A stretch of 10,045 nt of DNA from Bacteroidales bacterium (GCA_017618935.1 JAFZTG010000011.1:1-10045), one strand, 5' to 3'; counted from the first letter of the stretch, positions 1 to 7,285 are shown. Program-made: numbers and translations. The notes: a model not told the origin generated them from the sequence alone.

Positions 1-870
1 GAAGACGTGAACCGTGCCGGTGGCGTGATGGGAATCCTTGGCGTACTTGACCGTAACGGCTTGCTTGACACTTCAGTAAAACGTGTTGACGGACTGACAT
101 TGAAAGAAGCGTTGGATTCATACGACATTCTTCGCCCGACAGCAAAGGCTGAATTGACGGAAATCTACAAAAGTGCTCCGAAAGGCGACAGAACAACGGC
201 TATGGGTTCTCAAAACACAATGTACCAAGAATTCGATACCGACCGTGCTAACGGTTGTATCCGCGACATTGCCAATGCTTACACGAAAGACGGCGGTTTG
301 GCAGTATTGTTCGGAAACATTGCAAAAGAAGGCTGTATAGTGAAAGTTGCCGGCGTTGACGAATCATTGTTCACATTCAAAGGAAATGCCAAAGTATATC
401 ATTCTCAAGAAGATGCGTGCGACGCAATCATCAAGGACGAAATTCAGGCAGGTGATGTTGTGGTAATCATCTACGAAGGTCCGAAAGGTGGTCCTGGTAT
501 GCAGGAAATGCTCTACCCGACTTCATATCTGAAATCAAAACATTTGGGCAAGGCGTGTGCACTCATTACCGACGGACGTTTCTCTGGCGGAACTTCTGGT
601 TTGTCAATCGGACACGTATCGCCTGAAGCGGCAAGCGGTGGTGAAATCGGATTGGTTCGCAACGGCGATACAATTTTATTCGACATTCCTAACCGTAAGG
701 TGGAATTGCTCATCTCCGACCAAGAAATGGAGAAACGTCGCGCCGAAGAATTGGCAAAAGGCAAGAACGCTTTCAAACCGAACAGAGAACGTTTCGTTCC
801 CGATTCATTGAAAGTGTATGCTCAAAACGTTGCCTCGGCAGACCTTGGTGGTGTACGAGTAATTGAATAA
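1..870 (+). CDS. ilvD: Dihydroxy-acid dehydratase, C-terminal part (cut by window edge)
   Basis: This enzyme dehydrates 2,3-dihydroxy-3-methylbutanoate (and the 3-methylpentanoate analogue) to the 2-oxo acid, the third step of valine and isoleucine synthesis, in the cytoplasm. The reading frame is open at base 1 (Glu-Asp-Val-Asn...) and runs 289 codons to TAA. That is roughly the C-terminal half of a protein that is usually 560-620 residues. Visible family signatures, numbered in the fragment, are GNIAKEGC near 105-112, [11 protein letters not shown] at 160-170 (the Glu region that binds Mg2+) and GRFSGGTSG at 192-200, whose Ser is the proposed catalytic base. The iron-sulfur cluster cysteines of the family are N-terminal and so lie outside the window. 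GTG at base 7 is an internal Val codon, not the start. ilvB follows after 71 nt on the same strand, which suggests one operon. The identification is firm; only the N-terminus is unseen. Confidence 0.97.
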   Translation, partial: EDVNRAGGVMGILGVLDRNGLLDTSVKRVDGLTLKEALDSYDILRPTAKAELTEIYKSAPKGDRTTAMGSQNTMYQEFDTDRANGCIRDIANAYTKDGGLAVLFGNIAKEGCIVKVAGVDESLFTFKGNAKVYHSQEDACDAIIKDEIQAGDVVVIIYEGPKGGPGMQEMLYPTSYLKSKHLGKACALITDGRFSGGTSGLSIGHVSPEAASGGEIGLVRNGDTILFDIPNRKVELLISDQEMEKRRAEELAKGKNAFKPNRERFVPDSLKVYAQNVASADLGGVRVIE

Positions 871-941
871 TTAAAAATTAAAAATGAATAATTAAGAATT
901 TTTATAACCTTTAATTCTTAACTTTTAACTCTTAATTCAAA
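871..941. repeat. AT-rich repeat with inverted arms in the ilvD-ilvB gap
   Basis: The 71-nt gap is almost wholly A and T and is made of repeated TTAA-rich words. TTAAGAATT at 892-900 is perfectly inverted as AATTCTTAA at 913-921, giving a 9-bp arm around a 12-nt loop. TTAATTCTTAACT (911-923) and AACTCTTAATTC (927-938) both recur upstream of der at 8307-8327. The right edge of the block lies just before the ilvB ATG. The stem has only one G-C pair and no GC core, so it is a poor terminator. It may be a dispersed Bacteroidetes intergenic repeat, and it also supplies an unstructured AU-rich leader for ilvB. A function is not shown. Confidence 0.6.
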
Positions 942-2624
942 ATGACTGGTTCAGACGCATTATTACAATGTTTGACAAACGAGGGAATCGACACCGTTTT
1001 CGGTTATCCAGGCGGAACGATTATGCCTTTGTACGATAAATTATATAGTTACACCGACAAACTACGTCACATTCTCACCCGCCACGAGCAAGGAGCCGTT
1101 CACGCGGCACAAGGTTACGCACGCGCAACGGGAAAAGTGGGCGTTTGTATGGCGACTTCGGGTCCCGGTGCCACAAATCTTGTTACGGGTATTGCCGACG
1201 CAATGATTGACTCAACGCCTATTGTAGCCATCACGGCACAGGTTGTTTCCCGCTCTTTGGGTACCGACGAGTTCCAAGAAGTTGATATTATTGGTGTTAC
1301 CATGCCTATCACGAAATGGAATTACCAAATCACTTCGGCCGACGAAATTCCCGAAATCGTAGCAAAAGCGTTCTATCTTGCCCGCACAGGCCGTCCGGGT
1401 CCAGTCTTGATTGACATTACAAAAGATGCTCTCGTGGCTGAAGTTGGTAATTTCACATACAAACCATGTGAATACGTTCGCGGTTATTATCCGTACCCAA
1501 AACTGAACCAAACGGAAATCAACGAGGCAATCGCATTGATTGACAAGGCAGAAAAACCTATCATCTTTGCTGGTCACGGTATTGAGATAGCACAAGCTCA
1601 AAAAGAATTGATGGAATTATCGGAACGTGCAGATATTCCAATTGCGTCAACAATAATGAGTTTAAATACCATTGATTATGAACATCCCAATTTTGTTGGT
1701 ATGCTTGGAATGCACGGGAATTATGCGCCAAACATTAAAGCCAATGAAGCAGATGTTATTATTGGTGTAGGACTTCGTTTCGACAGCCGCGTGACGGGAA
1801 ATTTGGCGAAATTCGCAAAACAGGCAAAAATCATTCACATTGAAATTGACCGTGCCGAAATCGGCAAGATTTTGAAACCTACTCTTGCCGTAAACTGTGA
1901 TGCAAAAACGGCATTACAGGCTCTCGCCAAAGCTGTAAAACCTGCTAAACATACCGAATGGATACAAAGTTTCAAACCTTTGTACGAAATTGAAAAAGAG
2001 CAAGTTATTGAACCAGCAATTCATCCTAAAGATGGTGATATAAAAATGTGCGAGGTTATTAACATGATTTCGGAAAAGACAAAGGGAACTGCTATAGTGG
2101 TTACCGACGTCGGACAAAATCAAATGGCAACCTGCCGTTATTACAAATTCAAAAATGGTTCAAAAATCATTACGTCTGGTGGACTTGGAACCATGGGTTA
2201 CGGCATACCCGCTGGCGTGGGAGCAAAAGTTGGTCGTCCTGAAAAACGAGTAATCACATTTGTTGGCGATGGCGGTTTCCAAATGACAGCACAAGAATTG
2301 GGTACCATGGCAGCCGACAATATCGGATTGAAAATTGTTCTTTTAAATAACACATATCTTGGAAACGTTCGTCAATGGCAGGAACGATTCTTCGGTCACC
2401 GCTATTCGTTCGTTGACATTGCCGGTCCCGACTACATTACCATAGCCAAAGGTTGGCAGATTGCCGGCGAACGCGTGGTTGAACGCAAAGACCTTTCTGC
2501 CGCAATCGACAGAATGTTGGCCGACGATAAGCCATACGTGCTCGAAGTTGCAATTGAACCAGAAGAAGGCATTCTTCCAATGGTTGAGCCAGGTGACGGA
2601 GTTTCTGACATGAAATTACATTAA
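942..2624 (+). CDS. ilvB: Acetolactate synthase, large (catalytic) subunit
   Basis: This ThDP enzyme condenses two pyruvates to 2-acetolactate, or pyruvate plus 2-oxobutanoate to 2-aceto-2-hydroxybutanoate. It is the first committed step of branched-chain amino acid synthesis. At 560 residues it is a normal length. The N-terminal ThDP-PYR domain (about 1-165) carries GYPGG at 21-25 and the catalytic Glu49 in RHEQGAVHAAQGYARATGK. The central FAD-type domain (about 190-330) has GMLGMHG at 253-259. The C-terminal ThDP-PP domain (about 370-550) has the Mg-ThDP motif GDGGF at 442-446 ending in NN at 469-470. The start is the only reasonable one: an in-frame TAA lies three codons upstream, and MTGSDALL matches the usual TGxxAL opening. 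No Shine-Dalgarno is present. It lies between ilvD and ilvN. Whether the symbol should be ilvB, ilvG or ilvI cannot be told from sequence, and the E. coli isozyme names do not transfer. Confidence 0.97.
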   Translation: MTGSDALLQCLTNEGIDTVFGYPGGTIMPLYDKLYSYTDKLRHILTRHEQGAVHAAQGYARATGKVGVCMATSGPGATNLVTGIADAMIDSTPIVAITAQVVSRSLGTDEFQEVDIIGVTMPITKWNYQITSADEIPEIVAKAFYLARTGRPGPVLIDITKDALVAEVGNFTYKPCEYVRGYYPYPKLNQTEINEAIALIDKAEKPIIFAGHGIEIAQAQKELMELSERADIPIASTIMSLNTIDYEHPNFVGMLGMHGNYAPNIKANEADVIIGVGLRFDSRVTGNLAKFAKQAKIIHIEIDRAEIGKILKPTLAVNCDAKTALQALAKAVKPAKHTEWIQSFKPLYEIEKEQVIEPAIHPKDGDIKMCEVINMISEKTKGTAIVVTDVGQNQMATCRYYKFKNGSKIITSGGLGTMGYGIPAGVGAKVGRPEKRVITFVGDGGFQMTAQELGTMAADNIGLKIVLLNNTYLGNVRQWQERFFGHRYSFVDIAGPDYITIAKGWQIAGERVVERKDLSAAIDRMLADDKPYVLEVAIEPEEGILPMVEPGDGVSDMKLH

Positions 2625-2628
2625 GATT

Positions 2629-3168
2629 ATGGAGACAAAACAATATACAATCACTGCATTTACGGAAAACCACATCGGTTTGCTGAACAAAATCACCATT
2701 GTGTTCACTCGCCGTAAAATCAACATCGAAAGTTTGACGGTTTCGGAATCGCAAATCAAAGGGATCCACAGTTTCACCATTGTGGTAAATTCTACGAGAG
2801 AAACGGTTGAAAAAGTTGTAAATCAGATAGATAAACTTGTGGAAGTCATCAAGGCATTCTTCTACGAAGAAGAACAACTTATTGCCCAAGAATTGGCACT
2901 TTACAAAATGCCGATGTCGGCAATCAAGATGATAAACATGGGACGATTTATCCGCGAAAACAACGCCCGAATCCTTGACATGCAACAAGAGTATTTCGTG
3001 ATTGAAAAAACGGGAACGGCTGAACAGACCCAGGAATTATTGGAAAAACTCCGTCCGCTCGGCATTCTTGAATTTATCCGTTCAGGCCGCGTTATCATCA
3101 CCAAACCGATGAAGACGTTGGATGCCTATATGGATGAGAAAGACCAGAGTTATTCGTTTACGAATTAA
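2629..3168 (+). CDS. ilvN: Acetolactate synthase, small (regulatory) subunit
   Basis: This is the regulatory partner of the large subunit. It stimulates catalysis and in characterised family members mediates valine feedback inhibition. It has 179 residues, typical of the longer (about 160-180) IlvN/IlvH type. The N-terminal ACT domain (about 5-80) has the expected pattern: a beta strand YTITAFTENHIGLLNKI, then RRKINIESLTV, then HSFTIVV. The C-terminal small-subunit domain (about 85-165) includes ENNARILDM and GILEFIRSGRVIITK. The ATG lies 4 nt after the ilvB stop (TAA GATT ATG), so translation is probably coupled and the two subunits made in step. No separate promoter is visible. The gene ends 31 nt before the end of the convergent lipid kinase. 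ilvC, which often follows in such operons, is not here. Confidence 0.95.
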   Translation: METKQYTITAFTENHIGLLNKITIVFTRRKINIESLTVSESQIKGIHSFTIVVNSTRETVEKVVNQIDKLVEVIKAFFYEEEQLIAQELALYKMPMSAIKMINMGRFIRENNARILDMQQEYFVIEKTGTAEQTQELLEKLRPLGILEFIRSGRVIITKPMKTLDAYMDEKDQSYSFTN

Positions 3169-3170
3169 TA

Positions 3171-3187
3171 TTTGAGAAAATCTCAAA
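3171..3187. terminator. Short AT-rich hairpin between convergent ilvN and lipid kinase genes
   Basis: TTTGAGA (3171-3177) and TCTCAAA (3181-3187) form a perfect 7-bp inverted repeat with a 3-nt AAA loop, centred in the 31-nt gap between two convergent genes. The position suits a bidirectional terminator. However, only two of seven pairs are G-C and neither side is followed by a clear U-run, so the assignment is weak. Confidence 0.35.
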
Positions 3188-3199
3188 AGTAAGATTCTA

Positions 3200-4087
3200 T
3201 CAGAAAGGCTTCGGCACAATACATTTGAGCGAATGAGGCTGAATGGTAAACGTGATGTCATTCGTCATCATGCGGGGTTCACCGTCTAAATGGAGCAGAC
3301 GAGGAATCGTGTTTTCTATCGTAAATTCCTCTAAATGATAGGTTTCCACGTGGCGGGAATGATTGAACTGATTGGAAAACAAGCGAATCGCAAGAGGTAA
3401 TACATCAACAACAGGTAATTCTTTGAGCAAAACGAGTTCAAATTTGCCATCAGTAATATCGGCTTCGGGAGCAACCTTGGCATTCAGTCCCCATTGGTTT
3501 GAGTTAGCAACGGAAACCATAAAGAACTGTTTTTCAACCTCTTCCCCATTGATTTTGAATCGTCCGGTTTGTTGCGGATAGTTCATATATTCCTCAACGA
3601 CAAGTTTCACATAATTCAAACCGCCCCGTTCATCGGCGCAACTTTTATCATAAACATTTCCCACCTGGGCGTCGAAACCGATGCCGGCAACATTTACAAA
3701 ATATTCGTCGTTGCACAATATGGAATCTATGACAAGTTCTTTCCCTTCGGCAATGACTTGCATAGCCTTTTTTATCGTCGTGGGAATTCCGAAAAAGTGA
3801 GCGAATCCGTTCCCCGAGCCCATAGGAATCACAGCCAAAGCCGACTGTGAATGAATGACGGATTGCGCAACTTCGTGTATGGTGCCGTCGCCACCAACGG
3901 CAACGATTATGTCATATCCTTTTTCAACGCCGACACGCGAAAGTTCCAATGCATGTCCTGCAAATCGTGTATAAACGAAATCTACCGTGAAGTCATTCGG
4001 ATTCAACACTTCCGAAGCAAGTTTCTCAATATTCTTGTTTCGTACTTTTCCCGAATGTGGATTTATGACAAACAAAACACGTTTCAT
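3200..4087 (-). CDS. YegS/diacylglycerol-kinase-family lipid kinase
   Basis: This is a predicted ATP-dependent lipid kinase of the diacylglycerol/sphingosine/ceramide kinase catalytic superfamily, acting at the inner face of the membrane. From the ATG at 4087 it is 295 residues, a normal length for the family. The N-terminal nucleotide-binding half has NPHSGK at 9-14, the hallmark GGDGT at 65-69 and the MGSGNGFA loop at 89-96. The C-terminal beta-sandwich half has GIGFDA at 135-140, APEADITDGKFEL at 206-218 and HLDGE at 266-270. A TTG at 4102 would add five residues, but MKRVLFVINP is the usual family opening, so I prefer the ATG. Its ATG lies 1 nt after the aminotransferase stop (TAGGATG), so translation is very likely coupled. 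The lipid substrate cannot be read from sequence; diacylglycerol, undecaprenol-like lipids or sphingoid lipids are all possible. Confidence 0.88.
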   Translation of the reverse strand: MKRVLFVINPHSGKVRNKNIEKLASEVLNPNDFTVDFVYTRFAGHALELSRVGVEKGYDIIVAVGGDGTIHEVAQSVIHSQSALAVIPMGSGNGFAHFFGIPTTIKKAMQVIAEGKELVIDSILCNDEYFVNVAGIGFDAQVGNVYDKSCADERGGLNYVKLVVEEYMNYPQQTGRFKINGEEVEKQFFMVSVANSNQWGLNAKVAPEADITDGKFELVLLKELPVVDVLPLAIRLFSNQFNHSRHVETYHLEEFTIENTIPRLLHLDGEPRMMTNDITFTIQPHSLKCIVPKPF

Positions 4088-4088
4088 C

Positions 4089-5294
4089 CTAATCTTGCTC
4101 AATAGTTCGTCCAGGATAAACCTTGAGTGCCTGTTTCAGACAGCGAACAGCCTTTTTCAACTTATCCATCTCAAGAATATAAGCAATACGCACTTGGTGA
4201 ACGCCTTGTTTCTTACCTGTATAGAAACCTGTTCCCGGGGCAAGCATTACCGTAGAGCCCTCATACTCAAATTCTTCCAATAACCAACGACAGAATTTAT
4301 CCACATCGTCAACAGGCAATTCGACCACAGAATAAAATGCACCATCGGGCATTGGGGAACGCACACCCTTGATTTCGTTCAATGCAGGAATAATATAGTC
4401 TCTACGAGCCTTGTATTCCTCTGCCGATTTTTTCAAGAAACTTGCTGGCGTGTCCAACAACGATTCGGCAATCAATTGTCCCATAGACGGCGGACTCAAA
4501 CGTGCCTGAGCAAATTTCATAGCCGTGGCAATCACATCGCGATTTCTGGTAATCATAGCACCAACACGAATGCCACACACATTATATCGTTTTGAAAATG
4601 AATCAATTAAGATAGTATTTTCTTCTATTCCCTTGAGATTCATCACCGAATAATGTTCACTGTCATAACAGAAATCACGATAAACCTCATCACAAATCAA
4701 GAATAAATCATATTTGCGGACAAGGTTTCGAATGTGCGAGAGTTCTTTCTGGCTATACACATGTCCCGTAGGATTATTCGGGTTACACAGCATAATAGCC
4801 TTCGTCTGCGGCGTCAAGGCGTCTTCGAAGTCTTCAATTGGCGGCAATGCAAAATTTGAATCAATCGTAGAACGAACGGGAATCATACGAGCACCCGTTT
4901 CTGTCGTAAAGCCATAATAATTAGCATAATACGGTTCAGGGACGATTACCTCATCGGCATAATTCAAAATACTGTAATAGGCAAAGCAAATTGCTTCGGA
5001 ACCTCCCGTAGTAATAAGAATGTCCTCGCTCGAAATTTCTATACCGATTTGCTTATAATATTCGGCCAATTTTTCACGCAACGACAAATTTCCAGCCGAA
5101 TGCGAATATGGGATATACTTTCCCGTATATTGATGCATAGCCGATTCTGCCAAATCTGGCGTCGGCAAATCAGGTTGACCGATATTCAAATGGAGCACTT
5201 CTACTCCCCGTTGCTTTGCTTCGTCGGCATACTGCACCAAGCGTCGAATTGGCGACGCCGGCATTAACAAACCTCTATCTGATACTCGTGGCAT
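4089..5294 (-). CDS. Class I PLP-dependent aminotransferase (substrate unassigned)
   Basis: This is a 401-residue fold-type I aminotransferase of the aspartate/aromatic aminotransferase family. It exchanges an amino group between an amino acid and a 2-oxo acid through PLP, in the cytoplasm. Recognisable sites are the N-terminal NIGQPDLPTP at 37-46, TGGSEA at 96-101 (PLP phosphate loop), NPNNPTG at 171-177, DEVY at 202-205 (the Asp pairs with the PLP ring nitrogen and the Tyr with O3'), SFSKR at 232-236 with Lys235 as the Schiff-base lysine, GIRVG at 241-245, and Arg369 for the substrate carboxylate. All key residues are present, so it should be active. The ATG is 2 nt after the lipoprotein stop, and the lipid kinase starts 1 nt after its own stop. 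It is not an IlvE-type (class IV) enzyme despite lying near the ilv genes, and the preferred amino acid cannot be assigned. Confidence 0.92.
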   Translation of the reverse strand: MPRVSDRGLLMPASPIRRLVQYADEAKQRGVEVLHLNIGQPDLPTPDLAESAMHQYTGKYIPYSHSAGNLSLREKLAEYYKQIGIEISSEDILITTGGSEAICFAYYSILNYADEVIVPEPYYANYYGFTTETGARMIPVRSTIDSNFALPPIEDFEDALTPQTKAIMLCNPNNPTGHVYSQKELSHIRNLVRKYDLFLICDEVYRDFCYDSEHYSVMNLKGIEENTILIDSFSKRYNVCGIRVGAMITRNRDVIATAMKFAQARLSPPSMGQLIAESLLDTPASFLKKSAEEYKARRDYIIPALNEIKGVRSPMPDGAFYSVVELPVDDVDKFCRWLLEEFEYEGSTVMLAPGTGFYTGKKQGVHQVRIAYILEMDKLKKAVRCLKQALKVYPGRTIEQD

Positions 5295-5296
5295 TT

Positions 5297-5782
5297 CTAT
5301 TCATTTATTTGTACGTCCCCTTCGTCGTGTTGCACGGCGGACGTGTCGTTTGTAATTCTTGAATTTCCTAAAATCGCTTTATGAGGATTTGTCGTCACAT
5401 ATCCTGCAATGACCAATAAAATCGCACTATTGTCGGCATTTGAAAAAACGGTTATCCCCTTTTCAAAAGGTCCGCTTCGCCGTGTATCGTACGAAACCTC
5501 TATAACACCTTTCCCTTTGGGCGGAACAGGTTCCTGTGACCAGACAGGAATCGTGCAGCCACACGTGCTTTGCACTTCGTTTATGATAAGCGTATCGATT
5601 CCCGTGTTGGTGAAAACGAAATCATATTTGGCTGGTTGCCCGAAAATAACATTGCCAAAATCGTGACGACCTTCCTTGAATTCAATATGCGCCTTAGTTG
5701 CGTGTTTCTGGAGATATTTTGCCCGTGAGCAACCCGCGCACACACACGAAAAAATAAGCACTATGAATAAAAAACGTTTCAT
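5297..5782 (-). CDS. DUF1573-family lipoprotein
   Basis: This is a small exported protein of unknown function, 161 residues from the ATG at 5782. It opens with MKR, a hydrophobic stretch at about 4-17 and CAGC, placing the lipidated Cys at 18. The -3 residue is Cys rather than the usual Leu, so the lipobox is imperfect. The next residues (SRAKYLQK) are basic, not the acidic run of the Bacteroidetes surface-export signal, so a periplasm-facing location is more likely. The DUF1573 domain, a single Ig-like beta-sandwich, spans about 33-130. It has the typical HDFGNVIFGQPAKYDFVFTNTG opening and the STCGCTIP motif with Cys74/Cys76. The 30-residue tail after it is polar. GTG (5791) and TTG (5788) lie upstream in frame, but they fall inside or against the promoter -7 box, so the ATG is chosen. 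It is the first gene of a tight three-gene unit. Confidence 0.85.
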   Translation of the reverse strand: MKRFLFIVLIFSCVCAGCSRAKYLQKHATKAHIEFKEGRHDFGNVIFGQPAKYDFVFTNTGIDTLIINEVQSTCGCTIPVWSQEPVPPKGKGVIEVSYDTRRSGPFEKGITVFSNADNSAILLVIAGYVTTNPHKAILGNSRITNDTSAVQHDEGDVQINE

Positions 5783-5790
5783 AATCAACA

Positions 5791-5822
5791 CAAAGGTATC
5801 AATTTACCTTTAAATAAGCAAA
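5791..5822 (-). promoter_or_regulatory. Bacteroidetes sigma-ABfr-type promoter for the lipoprotein-aminotransferase-lipid kinase unit
   Basis: Read on the minus strand, TTTG (5822-5819) is followed after exactly 20 nt by TACCTTTG (5798-5791), a full match to the known Bacteroidetes -33 TTTG / -7 TAnnTTTG consensus. The -33 box lies in the last codons of mgtE. The -7 box ends 8 nt before the lipoprotein ATG, so the predicted transcript has a leader of only a few bases. The box also forms one arm of a 7-bp inverted repeat, AAAGGTA (5792-5798) and TACCTTT (5805-5811), which could be an operator or chance. The match is clear by eye; activity is inferred. Confidence 0.75.
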
Positions 5823-7162
5823 CTGCGGGCTATTGAAAAATAAAGCAAACAACACACAATATCGTTCGTGGTCGTTACGAACGGCCCAGTCGCTATTGCA
5901 GGGTCTATCTTGCATTTGTCCAACGCCAACGGGACGAACGTTCCGAACAGCGAGGCAAAAACTATGATTACCAACAATGAGAAACTTACCACGGAAGTCA
6001 GTTGCAAATCATTGCCCGACAACCAGTTATACAGGAACAATACAACAGAGCAAATCACACCGATTAACAATCCGCCTAAAAATTCACGGAAAATTTTCAT
6101 CCAGATTGAAGTCAGTTTTAACGTTCCTCCCGCAATACTTTGCACCATAATCGACGACGACTGCACACCCACGTTACCGCCCATAGCGGCAAGCAACGGC
6201 AGGAACAATGTCAGACTTGCATTTCGGGCAATATCATCTTCAAAAACGCCGATTACACGAGAACTCAAAACGCCACCCAACAAGCCTACGAAAAGCCACG
6301 GAAGCCGTGCCATTGTTTGGCGGAGCATAGTATCGTTGTCGTCAACGTCCTGAGTCAAACCGGCCTGCATCTGATAATCTTTCTCAGCCTCCTCACGAAT
6401 CACATCGACAACGTCATCGACCGTGACGCGACCTTTCAACCGATTGAGAGAATCAACGACAGGAACGACCAACAAGGCATATTTATCCATTAATCGGGCG
6501 AGTTCCTCCGAAGGCATACTCGTCGGCACCGAAATAACCTCGTCATCATAAATATCGGAAATCACGGCACTTTCGCCAGCCAAAACCAAACGGGCAATCG
6601 GCAACATTCCAACGAGAACGTCGTCATCATCAACCACATACACGTTCATCATGTTATCAACCTCGCCTGCCTGCTTACGAATTTCAAGAATACATTTTTG
6701 TACGTTCCAGTTCTTATTCACACGGACAAGCTCGGTAGCCATCAAACCACCGGCAGTGTCTTCGTCGTAATCCAACAAGTCGGCAATGTCGCTCGCCTGC
6801 TCCTTATCGGACATTTTAGCCAAGACCTCGGTCTTGATTCGTTCCGGCAATGTCTGCAAAATATCGGCGGCATCATCGGAATCCATTTTCTCAATAAGGT
6901 CGGTAGCAATGATTTCGGCAGGAATCACTGTCAACAAACGGTCAAGTTGCTCGTCTTCCAACTCGACGAGAATGCTTGCTTCAACACTTGGCTGAAATTG
7001 TAAGAAAACGTAATTGGCTTCTTCGTTGGTTAATTGTTCAAGGATATCGGCTATATCGGCAGGATGGGCATCCGAAAAACATTCTAGAATTTTCTCTACG
7101 TCCTGAACTTCAATAAGAGATTTCAGGTAGGCGATAAAATCTTTGGTCAGTTCGAAATGCAT
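5810..7162 (-). CDS. mgtE: MgtE-type magnesium transporter
   Basis: This is an inner-membrane Mg2+ channel/transporter gated by cytosolic Mg2+. Its 450 residues are the usual length. The cytosolic N domain (about 20-130) is the helical MgtE_N superhelix. A CBS pair follows (about 135-255), beginning DYDEDTAGGLMATE at 131-144 and ending VTVDDVVDVI. A connecting helix (about 256-285) leads to a five-helix membrane domain (about 287-450). The membrane part has the conserved PLLAAMGGNVGVQSSS at 322-337 and, in the last helix, DPAIATGPFVTTTND at 420-434. Asp434 occupies the place of the pore Asp432 of the Thermus protein, as I recall it. The start at 7162 is supported by a strong Shine-Dalgarno 8 nt upstream. 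The gene's last codons contain the -33 box of the downstream promoter. The identification is firm. Confidence 0.96.
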   Translation of the reverse strand: MHFELTKDFIAYLKSLIEVQDVEKILECFSDAHPADIADILEQLTNEEANYVFLQFQPSVEASILVELEDEQLDRLLTVIPAEIIATDLIEKMDSDDAADILQTLPERIKTEVLAKMSDKEQASDIADLLDYDEDTAGGLMATELVRVNKNWNVQKCILEIRKQAGEVDNMMNVYVVDDDDVLVGMLPIARLVLAGESAVISDIYDDEVISVPTSMPSEELARLMDKYALLVVPVVDSLNRLKGRVTVDDVVDVIREEAEKDYQMQAGLTQDVDDNDTMLRQTMARLPWLFVGLLGGVLSSRVIGVFEDDIARNASLTLFLPLLAAMGGNVGVQSSSIMVQSIAGGTLKLTSIWMKIFREFLGGLLIGVICSVVLFLYNWLSGNDLQLTSVVSFSLLVIIVFASLFGTFVPLALDKCKIDPAIATGPFVTTTNDIVCCLLYFSIARSLLI

Positions 7163-7285
7163 ATGACTATCCTCCTTCCATATTAGTATTTAATCCTTAC
7201 GTTTTGCGGTGTGCAAGTAACGAAAAAAAAATTAGAATGACCAAAAAAAATAGAGTACTTCACATTCGTTTTTCACGATTATTTT
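7163..7285. other. Intergenic region with two A-tracts upstream of mgtE
   Basis: These 123 nt between the AlbA_2 gene and mgtE contain A9 (7223-7231) and A8 (7243-7250). The tracts start 20 nt apart, close to two helical turns, so intrinsic curvature is possible. On the minus strand they are T-runs that could act in terminating the AlbA_2 transcript, but the only nearby hairpin (TCGT/ACGA, 4 bp) is weak. I found no good match to the Bacteroidetes promoter consensus for mgtE here, although mgtE should need one. There is no coding potential. Confidence 0.4.
7171..7177 (-). promoter_or_regulatory. Strong Shine-Dalgarno sequence of mgtE
   Basis: Read on the minus strand, AAGGAGG ends 8 nt before the mgtE ATG. 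It is a near-perfect anti-16S match at good spacing. It stands out because no other start in the window has one, and Bacteroidetes genes generally lack them. It fixes the mgtE start. Confidence 0.7.

Noticed and set aside
871..941. Rho-independent terminator or amino-acid attenuator between ilvD and ilvB
   Set aside because: The inverted repeat has almost no G-C pairs and no leader peptide with Leu/Val/Ile codons is present. A terminator here would also cut the operon.
2437..2988. A 183-codon open frame on the minus strand opposite the ilvB/ilvN junction
   Set aside because: It lies wholly opposite two firmly identified genes. Its translation is rich in His, Cys and Phe with no domain, as expected for an antisense shadow.
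942..3168. Aminotransferase at 4089-5294 as the branched-chain transaminase of this pathway
   Set aside because: It is a class I enzyme on the opposite strand with its own promoter. IlvE is class IV, and proximity alone is not evidence.
4088..4102. TTG start giving the lipid kinase five extra residues
   Set aside because: It would overlap the aminotransferase end, and the ATG at 4087 gives the normal MKRVLFVINP opening.
5783..5791. GTG/TTG starts giving the DUF1573 lipoprotein up to three extra residues
   Set aside because: They overlap or abut the -7 promoter box. The ATG at 5782 gives a normal MKR signal peptide start.
5868..6493. Two plus-strand open frames (161 and 117 codons) inside mgtE
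   Set aside because: Both are antisense to a conserved transporter. The translations are low in hydrophobic order and carry no motif.
7163..7285. Mg2+-sensing riboswitch (M-box) in front of mgtE
   Set aside because: The gap is short and dominated by A-tracts, with no multi-stem structure. M-box RNAs are much longer.
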